Assembly (NCBI GenBank): GCA_004335635.1
Contig: QAXH01005665.1
Coordinates: 1 to 64,000, forward strand
Source of the DNA: Chloromonas sp. AAM2
Lineage: Eukaryota > Chlorophyta > Chlorophyceae > Chlamydomonadales > Chlamydomonadaceae
DNA length: 64,000 nucleotides
Direction: 5' to 3'
Below are positions 1-12,000 of this stretch, piece by piece. Both the position numbers and the translations under genes were made by a program. Positions within the stretch are counted from its first letter, which is position 1. Each line of letters starts with the position of its first letter. A model generated the notes under the pieces. That model did no database searches. It was not told the origin of the DNA and worked only from the letters and a program-made list of their open reading frames with translations.

Positions 1-538
1 TGGTTAGCTATCTTTGTCTTGGCCAGCCGTTGCAAATACTTGTGACGCACCCCCTTCAATAAAATAGCCTTGAGTGCGACCCAGGCTGCTGCTAGCAAGC
101 AGTGTTGGAGCAGTCTTCGGTAACCGCATGATCCACACACACTGGGCTCCGGTCTTGACTGGCTGAACCAGCAAGACAGGGCGCTTGCTCGTGACCGACT
201 CGATCGGTGCATTGGTGTTGGACATCGCTTTGCGAATGCCTCCATCCAAGTGGCCACCTTGGCGTGTGATGTTTGATGGTTTAGGAACGCCTGCCAACGA
301 GTGTCGCAAATCAATAAAATCAACATAGTGCTGTGCACTTGATCAAGCCACCCGGTTGACGCAGGCATCAGCTTGCAAGCTCAACGGAGTAAGGGCGCGG
401 CCTTGAGGTGGTGGTTCTATGTTGTATCAAATGTGATGGATGAATAGTGAAACGCGTCAAACTCAGGACATGCTGAGTTGTGTACAGTGGACAGGCGGCC
501 TGCTTGCTCTCTGGCCTTGTGCCGGATGTTTTTTTCCC

Positions 539-624
539 CTTCATTGCGTGCGACCTGCCCTTCATTGCGTGCGACCTGCCCTTCATTGCGTGGGAACTCA
601 ACCCTTCATTGCGTGCGACCTGCC
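539..624. repeat. 21-bp tandem repeat, about 4 units
   Basis: The unit CTTCATTGCGTGCGACCTGC plus C occurs at 539-559, 560-580 and 604-624, with a diverged unit at 581-603. It is a simple minisatellite with no coding signal. Confidence 0.85.
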
Positions 625-645
625 GGGCTCAAACCGCATGTCGCC

Positions 646-763
646 TGAAATGCTGTCTAGCTCCATGGTAATGCAGGGCTGCACCTGCCGCCTGTTTTAC
701 GAGCTGAAATGCTGTCTAGCTCCATGGTAATGCAGGTCTGCACCTGCCGCCTGTTTTACGGGC
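646..763. repeat. 59-bp tandem duplication
   Basis: Two adjacent 59-bp copies start at 646 and 705 (both begin TGAAATGCTGTCTAGCTCC) and differ at only a few positions. The start of a third copy follows at 764. Confidence 0.85.
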
Positions 764-1797
764 TGAAAAACCTTGGAAACTCTTGCTTGAGTTGACTTTC
801 CTTATGTGATTGCAAGCAGCCAGCCTGTGCGGACTCAGAGCGTCAGTGATAGTCAGAATGTGACTCAGCCTGGTTGCGTTCCTCCATGCAGATGACACGA
901 CCGAAGGCGTCGTTTGCTGATTCTACCACCGCCGTCCTAGCATTGATCACACGCAATCAAGTATCAAAAGCATTTCTTGAGACGCTGTCAGGGTGGTAAA
1001 CGGTGGTCGAGATTTGCTGGCGCGTAAACAGCAATGAATGCAGCCACAACACCAAGAACACCCCGTGAATCACACAGTAGATCAGTGCTGTGGTTCTCAT
1101 TTCTAGAAGAATTGAGCATGGCTCCCCAGCCACCGCAACACACACCTGGCCGCTGCAAACTGGTTAATAGCTTGCAACCAATGCATCCTGCTCACCAGTA
1201 TTAACCACGCTGCGTGCGATGCATACCACGGATACCATGGAAGACACGGTGCGGGATGGCAGTCACCGCAGACCCACCAAGTCTGCTTTGAGGTTTACGG
1301 GATGGCCTTGGAGATCATCTTGCATTCCATGCTGCAGGTGCCAAGGATTGCATAATAGAAAAACCAGGTAATAGTATGTTGTGGAGGGTGAGCGGTGTCA
1401 AGAAACGCTTAAAATACTTGGTTGCTCGTGATTACTGTCAGCACGGTGGTAGAATTAGATAACGACGCCCTTGGCGATGTCATCTGCATGCAGCCAGGGC
1501 GCAGCAATCAGGCTCAGCCACTGACAGTGCCCTCATAGCAAAAGCAGCACAGTGACAAGTGGCAGGAAGCAGCACGAAATGGAGAGCTGGATCCACGTGT
1601 TGTGGGGCTCGCATGGGTTTGTCACTGGGGTCACGTGCACGGGTATGGAAGCACATGCAGCCAGGGTTCTGCGTCTTCCACCACCCTGCTTGGTGTGGCA
1701 AGGCATGCGACAGGCTCAGGCAGCGACTCAGACAGCGACAGCGACAGCGACAGTGGCTCAGACGTTGAACTTGCCAACTGCAACCTTCTGCACACCC

Positions 1798-4300
1798 ATG
1801 TCCGAAGATCAGAAGAAAAGCAGGCAACGACAGTTCAGAACCAAGCGTGCGGACGATGAAGAGGACACAGCGCCTGCGACTAGCGGCGCGGGTACAGAGG
1901 AAGCCCCGGAGGTGCAGAGGTATGTCCATGCCAGAACAGTTGCACGCAGAAGGTTTCTCCTTGGTGGTTTCAGCACGGCCTGGCAACCCATTGCCTCGCG
2001 AGTTTCTCTCCAACACACATACCCCATACTATGTACATCCCCTTGTCCAACAACATCTGAAGCTCTTTTCCACCAGCATGCTGCATGGTCACATTGCTGG
2101 CCCTCATGGACTGCAGCACATGCTGCTGACTTCACACGTCTGCCAAGGAGCATACATGTATTTCGGAGCCAACACTCTAAGCATGGCCCACAGAGCTTTT
2201 ACTTTGACAGTTCCTGGACACCCATGCACCCATTTTACCACCCCATGCCCGTGCATGCTGGGCAGATGCGTGTGTGCAGTCACACCTGCCCCACCCGCCC
2301 CACCATATCGGTGCATCCATGCCGTGCACGCCCAAACGCACATGCAGAGACAAGCTAGAAGAGATGCGGTTGCTTCAGAAGCTGCGCAAGCGAATGGGCG
2401 GCACATCCGCTGATGCATTGGCGCTGTCGGAAGCAGCAGCAGCCAGTTTAGAGCCGGAAACAACCGACATCGACTCAGGGGGGCGAGACACAAACCTCAT
2501 GGGCGGCTTCTCCAAGGCTCAGGCAGTGGCAACCAACGCTGAAGATGCCAACATGTGCGTGGGTGGTGGTTGGGCACATGGGTGGGGGGGAAGGGACGCT
2601 TTGAATGGTGCATGAGGCACAAATTGATGGTGAAGGATTGGCTTGTGTTGTCAAGGAAATCATTGCATCTGTTGTCAAGGAAACTGCAAGGAAATCGAGA
2701 AAGGGGTATCAAGGTATGGATGAGGCATGGATGTAGCGTCAGGGGAGCTCCGGTGAACTCCTAACCTTGCCTAGGGTGCCGTGCTCAGTGCATGGTAAGC
2801 TGCTGCCTTCAAATCCTGGATAGGGGATCATGGCTGTGGCAGAGGCACATGTCGAGGTTGAACTATGCATGTTTGTCATGGCAGTCACGTGTCCATGCAC
2901 GTGTGCAATGACATTCATGCCTCCATGCACGTGTGTGATGGCACTCACGTGTCCATGCACGTGTGCAGGCAGGCGTTTGTTGAGGCTGAGTTAGCGCGCC
3001 GTCTGGGCAAGCGTCAGGACGAGTCTGTTGCAGAGAATCCCGAGGCCAAGAGGAAACGGCTAGAGGCGGAAATGTACCAGATACCCGAGCAACTGAAGGT
3101 GAAGACGGCTTTGTGTGTGACGTTACACGCTACCCGATTGTGTAACCTGATGTCATGCCACCGCTAAGTCTTGTATTGCATCTGATGCTAGTGTGCCACG
3201 GTTATCTTATGCCAGTCCTTGCACCAACAACCAGATGGTGTGAGGTGCGGCGGTGATGACTGGTTGTGTTAGGTGATCTGATTGCCAGCCCTTGAGTGCA
3301 CAGCCTCTGCTCTTTCGCCACGTGTCTGTCGGTGTTGCAAAGGGTGCAGCGGTGACAATGGTCTGCTAGTAGTTGGTCCATGTCAACATTTCTGCTTGTT
3401 TCAAAAGCATCTCAGCGTTTCAACATGTCTCTGTGACACTTTCCAGCGGTACAATGTGCAAGCTCCCCTGATGTACAATTCACAAGTTGCTCACAGCCCA
3501 CATCACTCGCTCCTTGGTACCTGCAGTTCACACATCAATGTTCTCACTTGTGTGTTTGCAGCTCACACCACTATTCACTGTTGTGCACTTGCAGTCAACA
3601 CACCAGTGCCTGCTCTTGGGTGCTTGTGCTTGTTCGTTTGCAGTCCACATTGACGGGTGAGGTGGTTGTTCCCGGCATGACAGCGGTGATCACGGAGGTT
3701 CCGCTGTCAGCCGCAGTAAGGCTGCGCAACATAGAAGCGGTGGAGATGATGAAGAAGAAGATGCTGGGGTAAGTGGCACACGCGTAAAGCTTGTGTGAGT
3801 GACAAGGGTGTTACAAGGGCACAAAGTCGGGGATATCCCTCGATATCCAAGGGGGAAAGGACGTGTAGAACGCAGTCTGAGAGCCTCAGCTCAGCCGCAT
3901 CAACTGTCTGGAACTGATTTTGGTAGTCGGTTGGTTGGTTGGTTGTTTGGTTGGATTCTTGAGCAGGCTAAGGAAGTTATGGTAGCTGTCTGTTTGTATC
4001 CATTCGGTATCCATGTTGCTATAACCTGCCCCAGCTGCTTGGCGATGTCACGGCGGTTCTGCATATTGTTGCGTCTTTCAGTACCCCATGTGATGGTGAA
4101 CCGTTCTTCTCCGCAGGCATGAAGATGACGGCCAGAGGGTGACGAGCAACAAAGGCCCCCAGCGCAAGCAGTTTGTTGAGAGCTTTGGTCGCCAGAACAA
4201 AAAGGACCTGACTCGCGAGGAGCTGGAAGAACATCACAAACGCATGAAGCATGTGTCGGAGAGGCGACCTGCGGTGCCACTGCATAAACAGTCAAGATGA
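1798..4300 (+). CDS. TLS1/C9orf78-family spliceosome-associated protein
   Basis: Coding exons 1798-1919, 2348-2554, 2969-3098, 3644-3768 and 4117-4300 give a 255-residue protein; phases 2/2/0/2 all close. It matches the C9orf78 (HCA59)/Tls1 family: a charged N-terminus, then a conserved block starting DKLEEMRLLQKLRKRMGG, an alternating LARRLGKR segment, the 'YQIPE' motif (family form 'YELPE') and a lysine/arginine-rich tail. Family members bind the spliceosomal helicase Brr2; fission yeast Tls1 affects splicing of telomere genes. A nuclear role is therefore inferred. The start was chosen at 1798 because the charged N-terminus begins there and exon 1 is in phase with exon 2. The human protein is slightly longer (about 289 residues). 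The third exon's acceptor lies inside a 30-bp tandem repeat. Confidence 0.85.
2878..2967. repeat. 30-bp intronic tandem repeat ending in a splice acceptor
   Basis: Three 30-bp units (2878-2907, 2908-2937, 2938-2967) of the type ATGGCAGTCACGTGTCCATG fill the end of intron 2 of the TLS1-like gene. The last unit runs straight into the CAG acceptor before the exon at 2969. Confidence 0.8.
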
Positions 4301-5070
4301 CTGGGTCAATCTCGACTAAAGCAGTGTTGAAATCTTTGTGCATGGCTATATTGGAGTGTTACCAAGAATGAGGTGACGGCCATCTGCCTGGATGAGTGGT
4401 TTCCACTAAGTTCATTCAACGTCCGATCCAGTCCGTCTTCATGCTTCAAATCTCCAGTCAATCTGAGAACTGGACAGTGTTTCAACAATGATTCATTTTG
4501 TCCAGGTGACTCTGTTCAATGTGGGTGGGATTTTACCAAGCACGTCCCACAACCACCAGCGCGACTATGGCTTCTTCATGTGTTAAGTTCGCAGTCAATC
4601 TGATCAGACCCGGATTGGTTCTGCTCAGGATGTTCAACATGTTATCCCAGATTTTGTGACCAATGATCATTTCGCCGGTTCAACCTAGACATCAAAGATT
4701 GCATCAGAGACCTACACTTTATTGATAAAAAGTAGCTACGCCACCCAAACCCGCACCAAGTCCAAGGCCTGCCACTGAGCATGTATGCAATCAAGCCATG
4801 CATAAACCCAGGATGGACACACGCTTGAATTGCCGTGAGTCCGGCTTTGAATCGGGATTGTGCATGTGCATGCCGGTGCACAGCGGTGACTGCACGTGGC
4901 ATATGATTCAGCTGGTCAGCACGAGCGCCAGATGCTGGAGAAGCGCAGACTGGCACAAATCTACGGCAACAAGAATGCCTGAGATGAGAATGGAACGACC
5001 ATGGTTCACCTCCGTACGCCAATAGTTTGGAGCATTGGAAGGAGGACCGTTGCCTCTTGGCTCATGGGGG

Positions 5071-5246
5071 TGCCTGGTTCTTTTGATTTGCATAATTGTC
5101 ATCCATGAATTAATCCATATAAACATGGAAATGGAGGGGTTACCCCAGCCTCTCTTGCGCAAGAGAGGCCGGGGTAACCCCTCCATTTTCATGTTTATAT
5201 GGATTAATCCATGGATAATATCTATGCAAATCATAAGAACCAGGCA
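5071..5246. repeat. 176-bp spacer-less palindrome (foldback/MITE-like)
   Basis: The arms 5071-5158 and 5159-5246 are reverse complements with no spacer and no indel; by hand about 80 of 88 positions pair. The ends read TGCCTGGTTC and GAACCAGGCA. The centre is TTGCGCAA. Such a structure would extrude a long hairpin and resembles a foldback/MITE element. No coding capacity is seen. Confidence 0.9.
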
Positions 5247-5248
5247 TC

Positions 5249-5433
5249 CATGCCTGGTAATAGGAAGTACGGCCCAAAATGTGGCATTATCCGTCAGACA
5301 CCAGGTCCATATCAGTCCTACATATGCAAATACGTACCGCAAGTGGTCAAAATGGTCCTGCAGGCAGGGTCACCGGAAGCGCGCATAAATGACTAGAAAA
5401 AAATGCCACATTTACTTCCTATTACCAGGCATG
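5249..5433. repeat. Second inverted repeat abutting the palindrome
   Basis: The segment 5249-5287 (CATGCCTGGTAATAGGAAGT...) is inverted at 5403-5433 (...ACTTCCTATTACCAGGCATG), with a short indel and a spacer of about 115 bp. It starts two bases after the 176-bp palindrome ends and shares its terminal CCTGGT motif, so the two may form one composite element of about 5071-5433. Confidence 0.8.
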
Positions 5434-6058
5434 AACCCATCACAGTAGTGTGCAATGCCGAGTTTCGCAAGGGCACGCCTCATTCCAGTATCACAGCTGT
5501 AAAGTCAAGATCAAGATGAGGCTGAATGGCGCAACGGCAAACTCTGATGAGGAGGCGGACAGCACCACCTACACCAGCTTACCAACAAGAACAAGGTGAG
5601 GAAATCTGCATGGGTGTATGGGTGAGAAAGGGAGATAGGACAAGTACAAGCAGTTTTGGAAACCTGCTCTGTCGCAGCCCATCCTGAGGGGACTCTAGCC
5701 CACGTGCAGACAGGAAACGAAATAACGCTGAGTCGCCGTTTCTTTTCCTTCCTTCTGGAAAAACTCATGCTTGAGTTCGCGCTTGCAGAAGCGTACATTA
5801 CGCAACATCAACACATACCTTCATCGTTCTTGCCTTCGGTACATCACGGAGTACATCAGTCACTCTAGAGACTGAACCTGGGATTTTTCAGCAAGGGTTG
5901 TGGTGCACAGCCAAAGCAGTCACAACTAGCTCGTATTGACGGCAGATGCTGCACAGCCAGAGAATTCTGCGCGGTGGTGTAGCGCGGCAGGTAGGGCCAA
6001 CTCAGAGGCGGAGTCATAGGGTGAGGGGGGCAAGGGCTCACCAGAATTCAAAGCTGCG

Positions 6059-9000
6059 ATGCACAGTATAGAGTTGTATACGGTTGCATGGACATCTGTT
6101 CTCCAATGCCTTTCTCTCCTGGCGCAGGATGGTGGGCTGGCGCCAGTTCGGCCAGTGAGGGGTTCGGTGATAACAAAAGTTGCACAGGTGCTCACTACTC
6201 GTACACGGTCAGCAACACCGGAAGTCGTAACTCAGCCAGAAGCACCAGTCCAGTTCACTCAAGTTGAGCTCGCTGGAACCCTTGAGCACGCCACAGTCGA
6301 TCCTCATGTCGTGCTGGACAAACCCTCACCCAACCGCGCCACTGTACTGCGCAGCATCGTCTTCGTGAGCTCTGAGGTAGGCACGCCTCAAGTCACGTCA
6401 GCAGAGTCTCGGAACGGCCGCCAGGTTGGAAAAGTGCACCAGATTTTCCTGGATATCCACACAAACATAAATCAATCATCAGTTCTGGTCTCCTGACAGG
6501 TAGCACCATGGAGCAAGACCGGTGGTCTGGGAGATGTCATGGGCTCTCTGCCCAAGGCGTTGGCAGCTCGTGGCCACAGGTGCGCTGTCACAACTCGACC
6601 ATGTACAACATCATCAAGAAAGTTTGCAGCCTACGATGTCATGCTATGTCGACGAGGCAGCATTGCATGGTGTTGAATCGTCTGCACATACTGCCAGTGC
6701 CTACTGCCAGTGCCTACGCCCGTGCTCGCGGTAAACATGTCCATGTTGAGCATGCAAATGCCCATATAGATCAGTTTCCACATGGGTGCAGTAAGCTGGT
6801 TTGGAGGGTGCAGCAATGACGATTTACTGTTTGGCATGTTGTCCATGTGCATGTGGGCCACCATGCGCATGCTGCTCATCACATGTCGACCACTGCATGC
6901 TCATCTGCGTCTTGTCCATGTGATGTTGGTGCAGGGTGATGGTGGTGGCGCCTCGCTATGCCAACTACCCAGAGGCCATTGATACAGGGGTAAGAGGCCC
7001 CACGTAGTGACTGACAATCACATGGTTCACTCCTGCTCTTGGGCTGGCAAGTGATCCTCTAGTGTTTAGTTCGGCATTGGCTGTTGCTGCAAAGGCTTGT
7101 ATTCGGGCATTGCCAGCCATTCTTTTGGACGTGCAGAAGTTGGGCCATGTGAAGTTAAGGAGGTGTCAAGTTAGAACATATCAAGTTTGAGGTCACAACA
7201 TAATCTGTAAGGCACAGGTGGCCTTGATGCATGCTGATTCTCCTGACGTTTTTGCACACGAATATGCGCATGCAGAAGCGGCACATGTGCATGGGCGGTG
7301 CTGAAGTCGGTTACTTCCACCACGTGAATAAGGTGCGTGGAAGCTCCAACCAAGGCCGCCTCAATTGATCTGAAGTCCAAGTAGCATGTGGAGTCAAGAG
7401 TCAATGCATTCATGCCCAGATTGCCCATGTTGGGTGGGTGCTGCATGCTGATGCTGGTGCAATGTGGATGCAACATGGAGGCTTGCCATTGTAAATTAGA
7501 ATGGGAAAAGCAGCCAAGCCTATGATGCATGTACGCAATGTCCACAGCATGTGATTGTCCCTACGTTGGCATGGCATGGTCTGCTGGTGTTGCTGTAGTG
7601 CATACATAGCTTGGTTGGCATGAGTACTGGCATGAGTGCCTTTAAGCGTACAGTGTAGTGCTGCCTGTATGGCGACAGGTAGTGGAGAAGGAATGAAAAC
7701 AGTGTCGGCAGTCCACACAGCGCTTGGTGTGCCTGTGGTGGTGCCCTCATCGCTTCTATGTCCTCCACACACTGTTCCATGTCCTTTACAGGGTGTTGAC
7801 TACGTGTTCGTTGACCACCCGTCTTTCCCTCGGCCGGGTGGCATCTATGCGGATCAGTATGGGGCCTATGGAGACAACTCCGTGAGTCAGAGGGGATAGA
7901 GTAGGCATATGGCAGGGCTAGGGTAGCACTAGGCTAAGGTCATGGCCAGGCTAGGGTAAGGCTAGAGTAGCGGGCAGGTGGGGCTCCGGTGAGGAAAGCC
8001 AGGACCAGCAGGGCATGCTTGCAGTATAGGCATGGTTCAGTGTCTGTCTCGACCGCCTAATTCAGCTGGTCACATGGTCACAGGATAGAGGGTCAAAAGT
8101 TGCCGTCATCATGGCTGCCTCGCCACATGACCACCTGTGGCCCTTCTGGCTAGGGGCAATGGCTCGACTTGAGCATGACTGACTGACTGAATGCATGCAT
8201 GCATGCATCCTTGTTATCGGTGACGTGCCCTGTGCAGTACCGCTTTGCCCTGCTGACCGTGGCTGCGCTGGAGGCACCCCTGGTGCTGCCCCTGGGGGAG
8301 CAGGGGCTGTACGGCCAGGACTGCATATTCATGGCTAATGACTGGTAGGGAAACGGGCAGAGGGCAGGCATGTGACAGACAAATGGGCATTTGGTGGGCG
8401 ATAGCTGGGATGGGTGAACGATTTTCTACCGGGGGACACATCCACTGTGCGCTTTCACCAGTTCTAGTTCACAGAGCATACCCACTTGAGCAGACTGGCG
8501 GGAACCAATTGTGCACAAAGCAAAGCTGGCTGATGCTGCTGCTTTCACGCATGACAACCTTTATCTGTTTTCTGTCCCCGCAGGCACACCTCCCTAGTCC
8601 CCGTGTACCTAGCGGCCAAGTACAGGGCGTACGGGGTGTACACGGGCGCACGCTCAATCCTGGCCATTCACAACCTGAAGCACCAGGTGAGAAACGTGCG
8701 GCATGTGGTCAGGGGCGCACGTGTCCTCCAATTACAGTCAGTACAGAGAGATGGGCATGTTGAACTGGGCTGGGAAATCAGGGGCAGACCAATGCGCCTG
8801 TTTTACGGAGCGTCTTTGCCTTGAGATATCACACGGTTGATTGGCCAGAGGGCAACTTGTTCACATTTTGTCTATTGTACAGCATCCAAGCTCAGGCATG
8901 GCTTGATAGCGTTCGTGCTGGCTGCATGTGGGGCAAACCCCCACAGCTACAGATCCTTGTCAAAAACATTTGGACCCTGCCCCCAGGGTGTTTTCCCTCC

Positions 9001-12000
9001 ACGCACCTATGGCACACTCGACCTGCCAGGCGACTGGTACCATGCATTGGAGTGGCAGTACCCCCCACACCAGCGACAAGGGGCTTACGAGGAGGAGGGG
9101 AGAAGCATCAACTACCTAAAGGCGGGCATCTCAACTGCCGACAGGGTGGTTACCGTTTCTGCCGGTTACGCTGACGAGATCAAGACCTGGATGGGCGGTT
9201 GGGGCATGGATGGGCTTATTTCTAGCCGGGAGTTTGTGCTCAATGGCATCACCAACGGCATTGACTTGGAGTGAGTTTGAATTGAGGGGGGTGGAGGAGC
9301 AAGGGAGGTTGAACGAACGGGTGGGGTGGTTCGGGGTTAAATGGGATTCAGGTCAGGGGGGGTGGGAATTGTGGGGTCTGGCAAACATGACCTCTCAAGT
9401 TGATTTCAGATGCTGGAAGGCATTGGTCAGAATGGGAAAGAGGTCATCAGAAATAGGAAGTGAGGAGAGGGTGGGCAGTTGGCTTTTGAGATATTGGCAG
9501 CAGTCGATTGTCACCGTGCTGTCGCAAGCATCTTGCTGTACTCGCCTGAGTGATAAGGAATCAGCAATTTCACGACAACAGAACGACCAATTGGTTGTCG
9601 TAGATCATCATCGCATGTAGCAGTCGCTCTCGATACGTCCGCACTCATCGCATGTTATGATGCGCTGCCTCCCTGCCTTGTGCCCTTCAGGGTGTGGAAC
9701 CCCAGCACCGACAAAAACCTGGCCCAGAACTACGATGAGACCAACTATGTGGAGGGCAAGGCTGCGTGCAAGAAAGCGTTGCAGGTAAGGGGTTAGGAAG
9801 GCTCTAAAGGGAAGCAAGACAAATTATACTCTTGGCTGGCTTGCTCAAATCTGCTGCCTTGCAAACAATCTCGTGTTCGGGAGGGTGAAGCGGACAACAG
9901 GGGAGTATTCAATGTGGGGCCTGGCGAGGGAGAGCAAAGCTCACATCACCACATCATGCTTGCTGATCAGTATGTTCAAGGAAAGCTTTTAAAGGGTGTG
10001 TGCGTATCCTACACCAAGGGATGGCCTAAGGATGGCCTTGATCACTTGGATCTTTTGCCTTGGATTACATTATGCACCTCACTTTGCTCACTTCTCATGC
10101 AAAACCCTTCCCCTCGATCCCCTCGTGCGGCCTCGCTCTGTTATAACTGACATGCTTGGCCTTGTGCTGCGTCGCTGCCCTGCACTGCCCAAAGCTTGCA
10201 TGTGCTCTGTTCAGTTTGTGATTCCGATTAAAACTGACACCTCTGTGTGTCCATGTGTACAATTGTGTGTGCGCTTGCCCACAGATCGAGTTGGGTCTGC
10301 CCCACCAGGACCCCGAGGTGCCGCTGGTGGCCTTCATCGGTCGGCTGGACGAACAAAAGGGCGCGGACATTCTGCTGGAGTCAGCGCAGCAGATGCTGCC
10401 ACACGGCAGGTTCCAGCTGGTGTGCCTGGGCACCGGGAACAAGGATCTAGAGGTGAGCAGGGGTAGGGGAGAAGTGGGAAGAGTTGGTTTCTGCTTGTGG
10501 GTGTGATGAGAGCGGCTTTTCAAGTCAATGAATGCAGCGTTCAGATCTCGACAGCACTAAGCGACGGAAAGGGGTCTTGGGCCGTCTGTGGCAACCTCAG
10601 GCGCCAAGCCGTCAGTCAGCCTGTGCCAAGCAGTGCGTCCCATGACGCTCCAAGTACTAGTTGCCAGCGTGTGCACCCCAAAGTGTGTTGGGCACTTCTG
10701 GGCATGCTGGTGTTGCAGTATCTGTCTTGCTTGCCTGTGCGATCCTCACCTTGTGGCCGCTGCAACGTGCTGCTCAGCCATGAATGTCGACCTTTTGGCC
10801 TGCAGGACGGTCTCAAGTGGCTGGAGAACGCATACAAGGACAAGACACGGTGCTGGGTGGGGTTCAACGAGCCCTTCTCACACAGACTCACGGCTGCAGC
10901 GGACATTGTGCTCATGCCCTCGCGATTTGAGCCATGCGGGCTGAACCAGGTGCGGGTGCAGCAGTCTGTTGGGCTAGCAATTCAAATGCCTTGAAGTTTA
11001 GTGACTGAAACATGATATTCACAAGGTCACCGATTCGTCATACGGGTTCGGATTCGATTCGGATTCGGATTCGGGCTGGGAGACAGTCAAATTCGATCAA
11101 ATACGGTGGTCACAAAAAACGGTTTAGCGGTTTTTACACGTTTTTCACGTTTCAAAACCCAGGGTGTCAGGGTCAATGCCTCACTGGTGTCAACTGGGTC
11201 AACCCTATTCCCTACTCGTCGAAGTCAAAGGCTTCTGGCTCAGCCTAAAATATAACAGGAATAAAATATAACAGGATAAAAATAACAGGTCAGCCACAGA
11301 ACCACTAACACTGAAGTCTGAACTCGTGCCGCTGGGCAACTGACCTGCAAGAGTGTGCACGCCCCAGTACTCTGGGTCCACCACGAATGCTGCCTTGTGA
11401 AGCGGGGTAAGCAGCATGGCAATCCGCTCATCCATCAACCTCAGGATGGCTGTCTGGTCTGCACGGGCCAGATCTAGGCTCGCCAAGCCCTGAGTCGTCG
11501 AGAATTTCGACTCAGGGGACTTCCGCTTGGGCGCCATAATACAGTAAACAGTAGGGAAGCGATAGAAGCTGCAGAAGAGCCCCGGAACGGGCTAGGGTTT
11601 TTCCACCGGATATCGCACCGAATTCACCGAATCCCAAATTGAGAATGCCCAAAATACGGGATTCGCCGTATTTGGAAAATTAGCCGACCGAATCGGTGAC
11701 CTTGGATATTCATGTAGACAATATTGGTGGGTGCACCGGGCAGAGGACTTCATTGGAAGGTGTGATGGTTCTGAACCAGAGTTGGCACTTGACATCCTTG
11801 TGGTGACGGACTTGACAGGCGCACAAACGTGCGTGCAGTTGATGCAGCATGTGTCAATGTGCAGTTGCCACAATGAGAGTGCAACATTGTGATACTACGC
11901 CAGGCAATTCAATGTGTGTGTGATATGCAGCATGCAAATATGATACGCCACGCCACAACCCTAGACATGTGGCGCATGGCATGGGGCACGTGACTTCCGT

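Larger units (their letters stand above)
4..1797. other. Left-edge region without a firm gene
   Basis: I see no recognisable gene here. A minus-strand frame is open at 4-309 (101 codons from an ATG) but its product resembles nothing I know and has no splice context. The region holds two tandem repeats, listed separately (539-624 and 646-763), and a run of GACAGC-type hexamers at about 1724-1756 just upstream of the TLS1-like start codon. The stretch 764-1720 shows nothing else I can support. Part of 1500-1797 is probably promoter and 5' UTR of the downstream gene. Confidence 0.5.
4301..6058. other. Intergenic region between TLS1-like and starch synthase genes
   Basis: No gene is firmly supported. 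It holds the palindrome and nested inverted repeat described separately, and a TGTAA at 5498-5502 that could be a distant poly(A) signal for the upstream gene. A short frame at 5516-5595 begins with ATG and ends at a good donor (AG|GTGAGG at 5596). It could be a 5' exon of the starch synthase gene, but its phase (2) does not join directly to the first sure exon at 6128, so I leave it unassigned. Confidence 0.5.

Noticed and set aside
1552..2358. A 268-codon frame around the TLS1-like start
   Set aside because: It runs through the first intron; only 1798-1919 matches the family in frame and joins the next exon.
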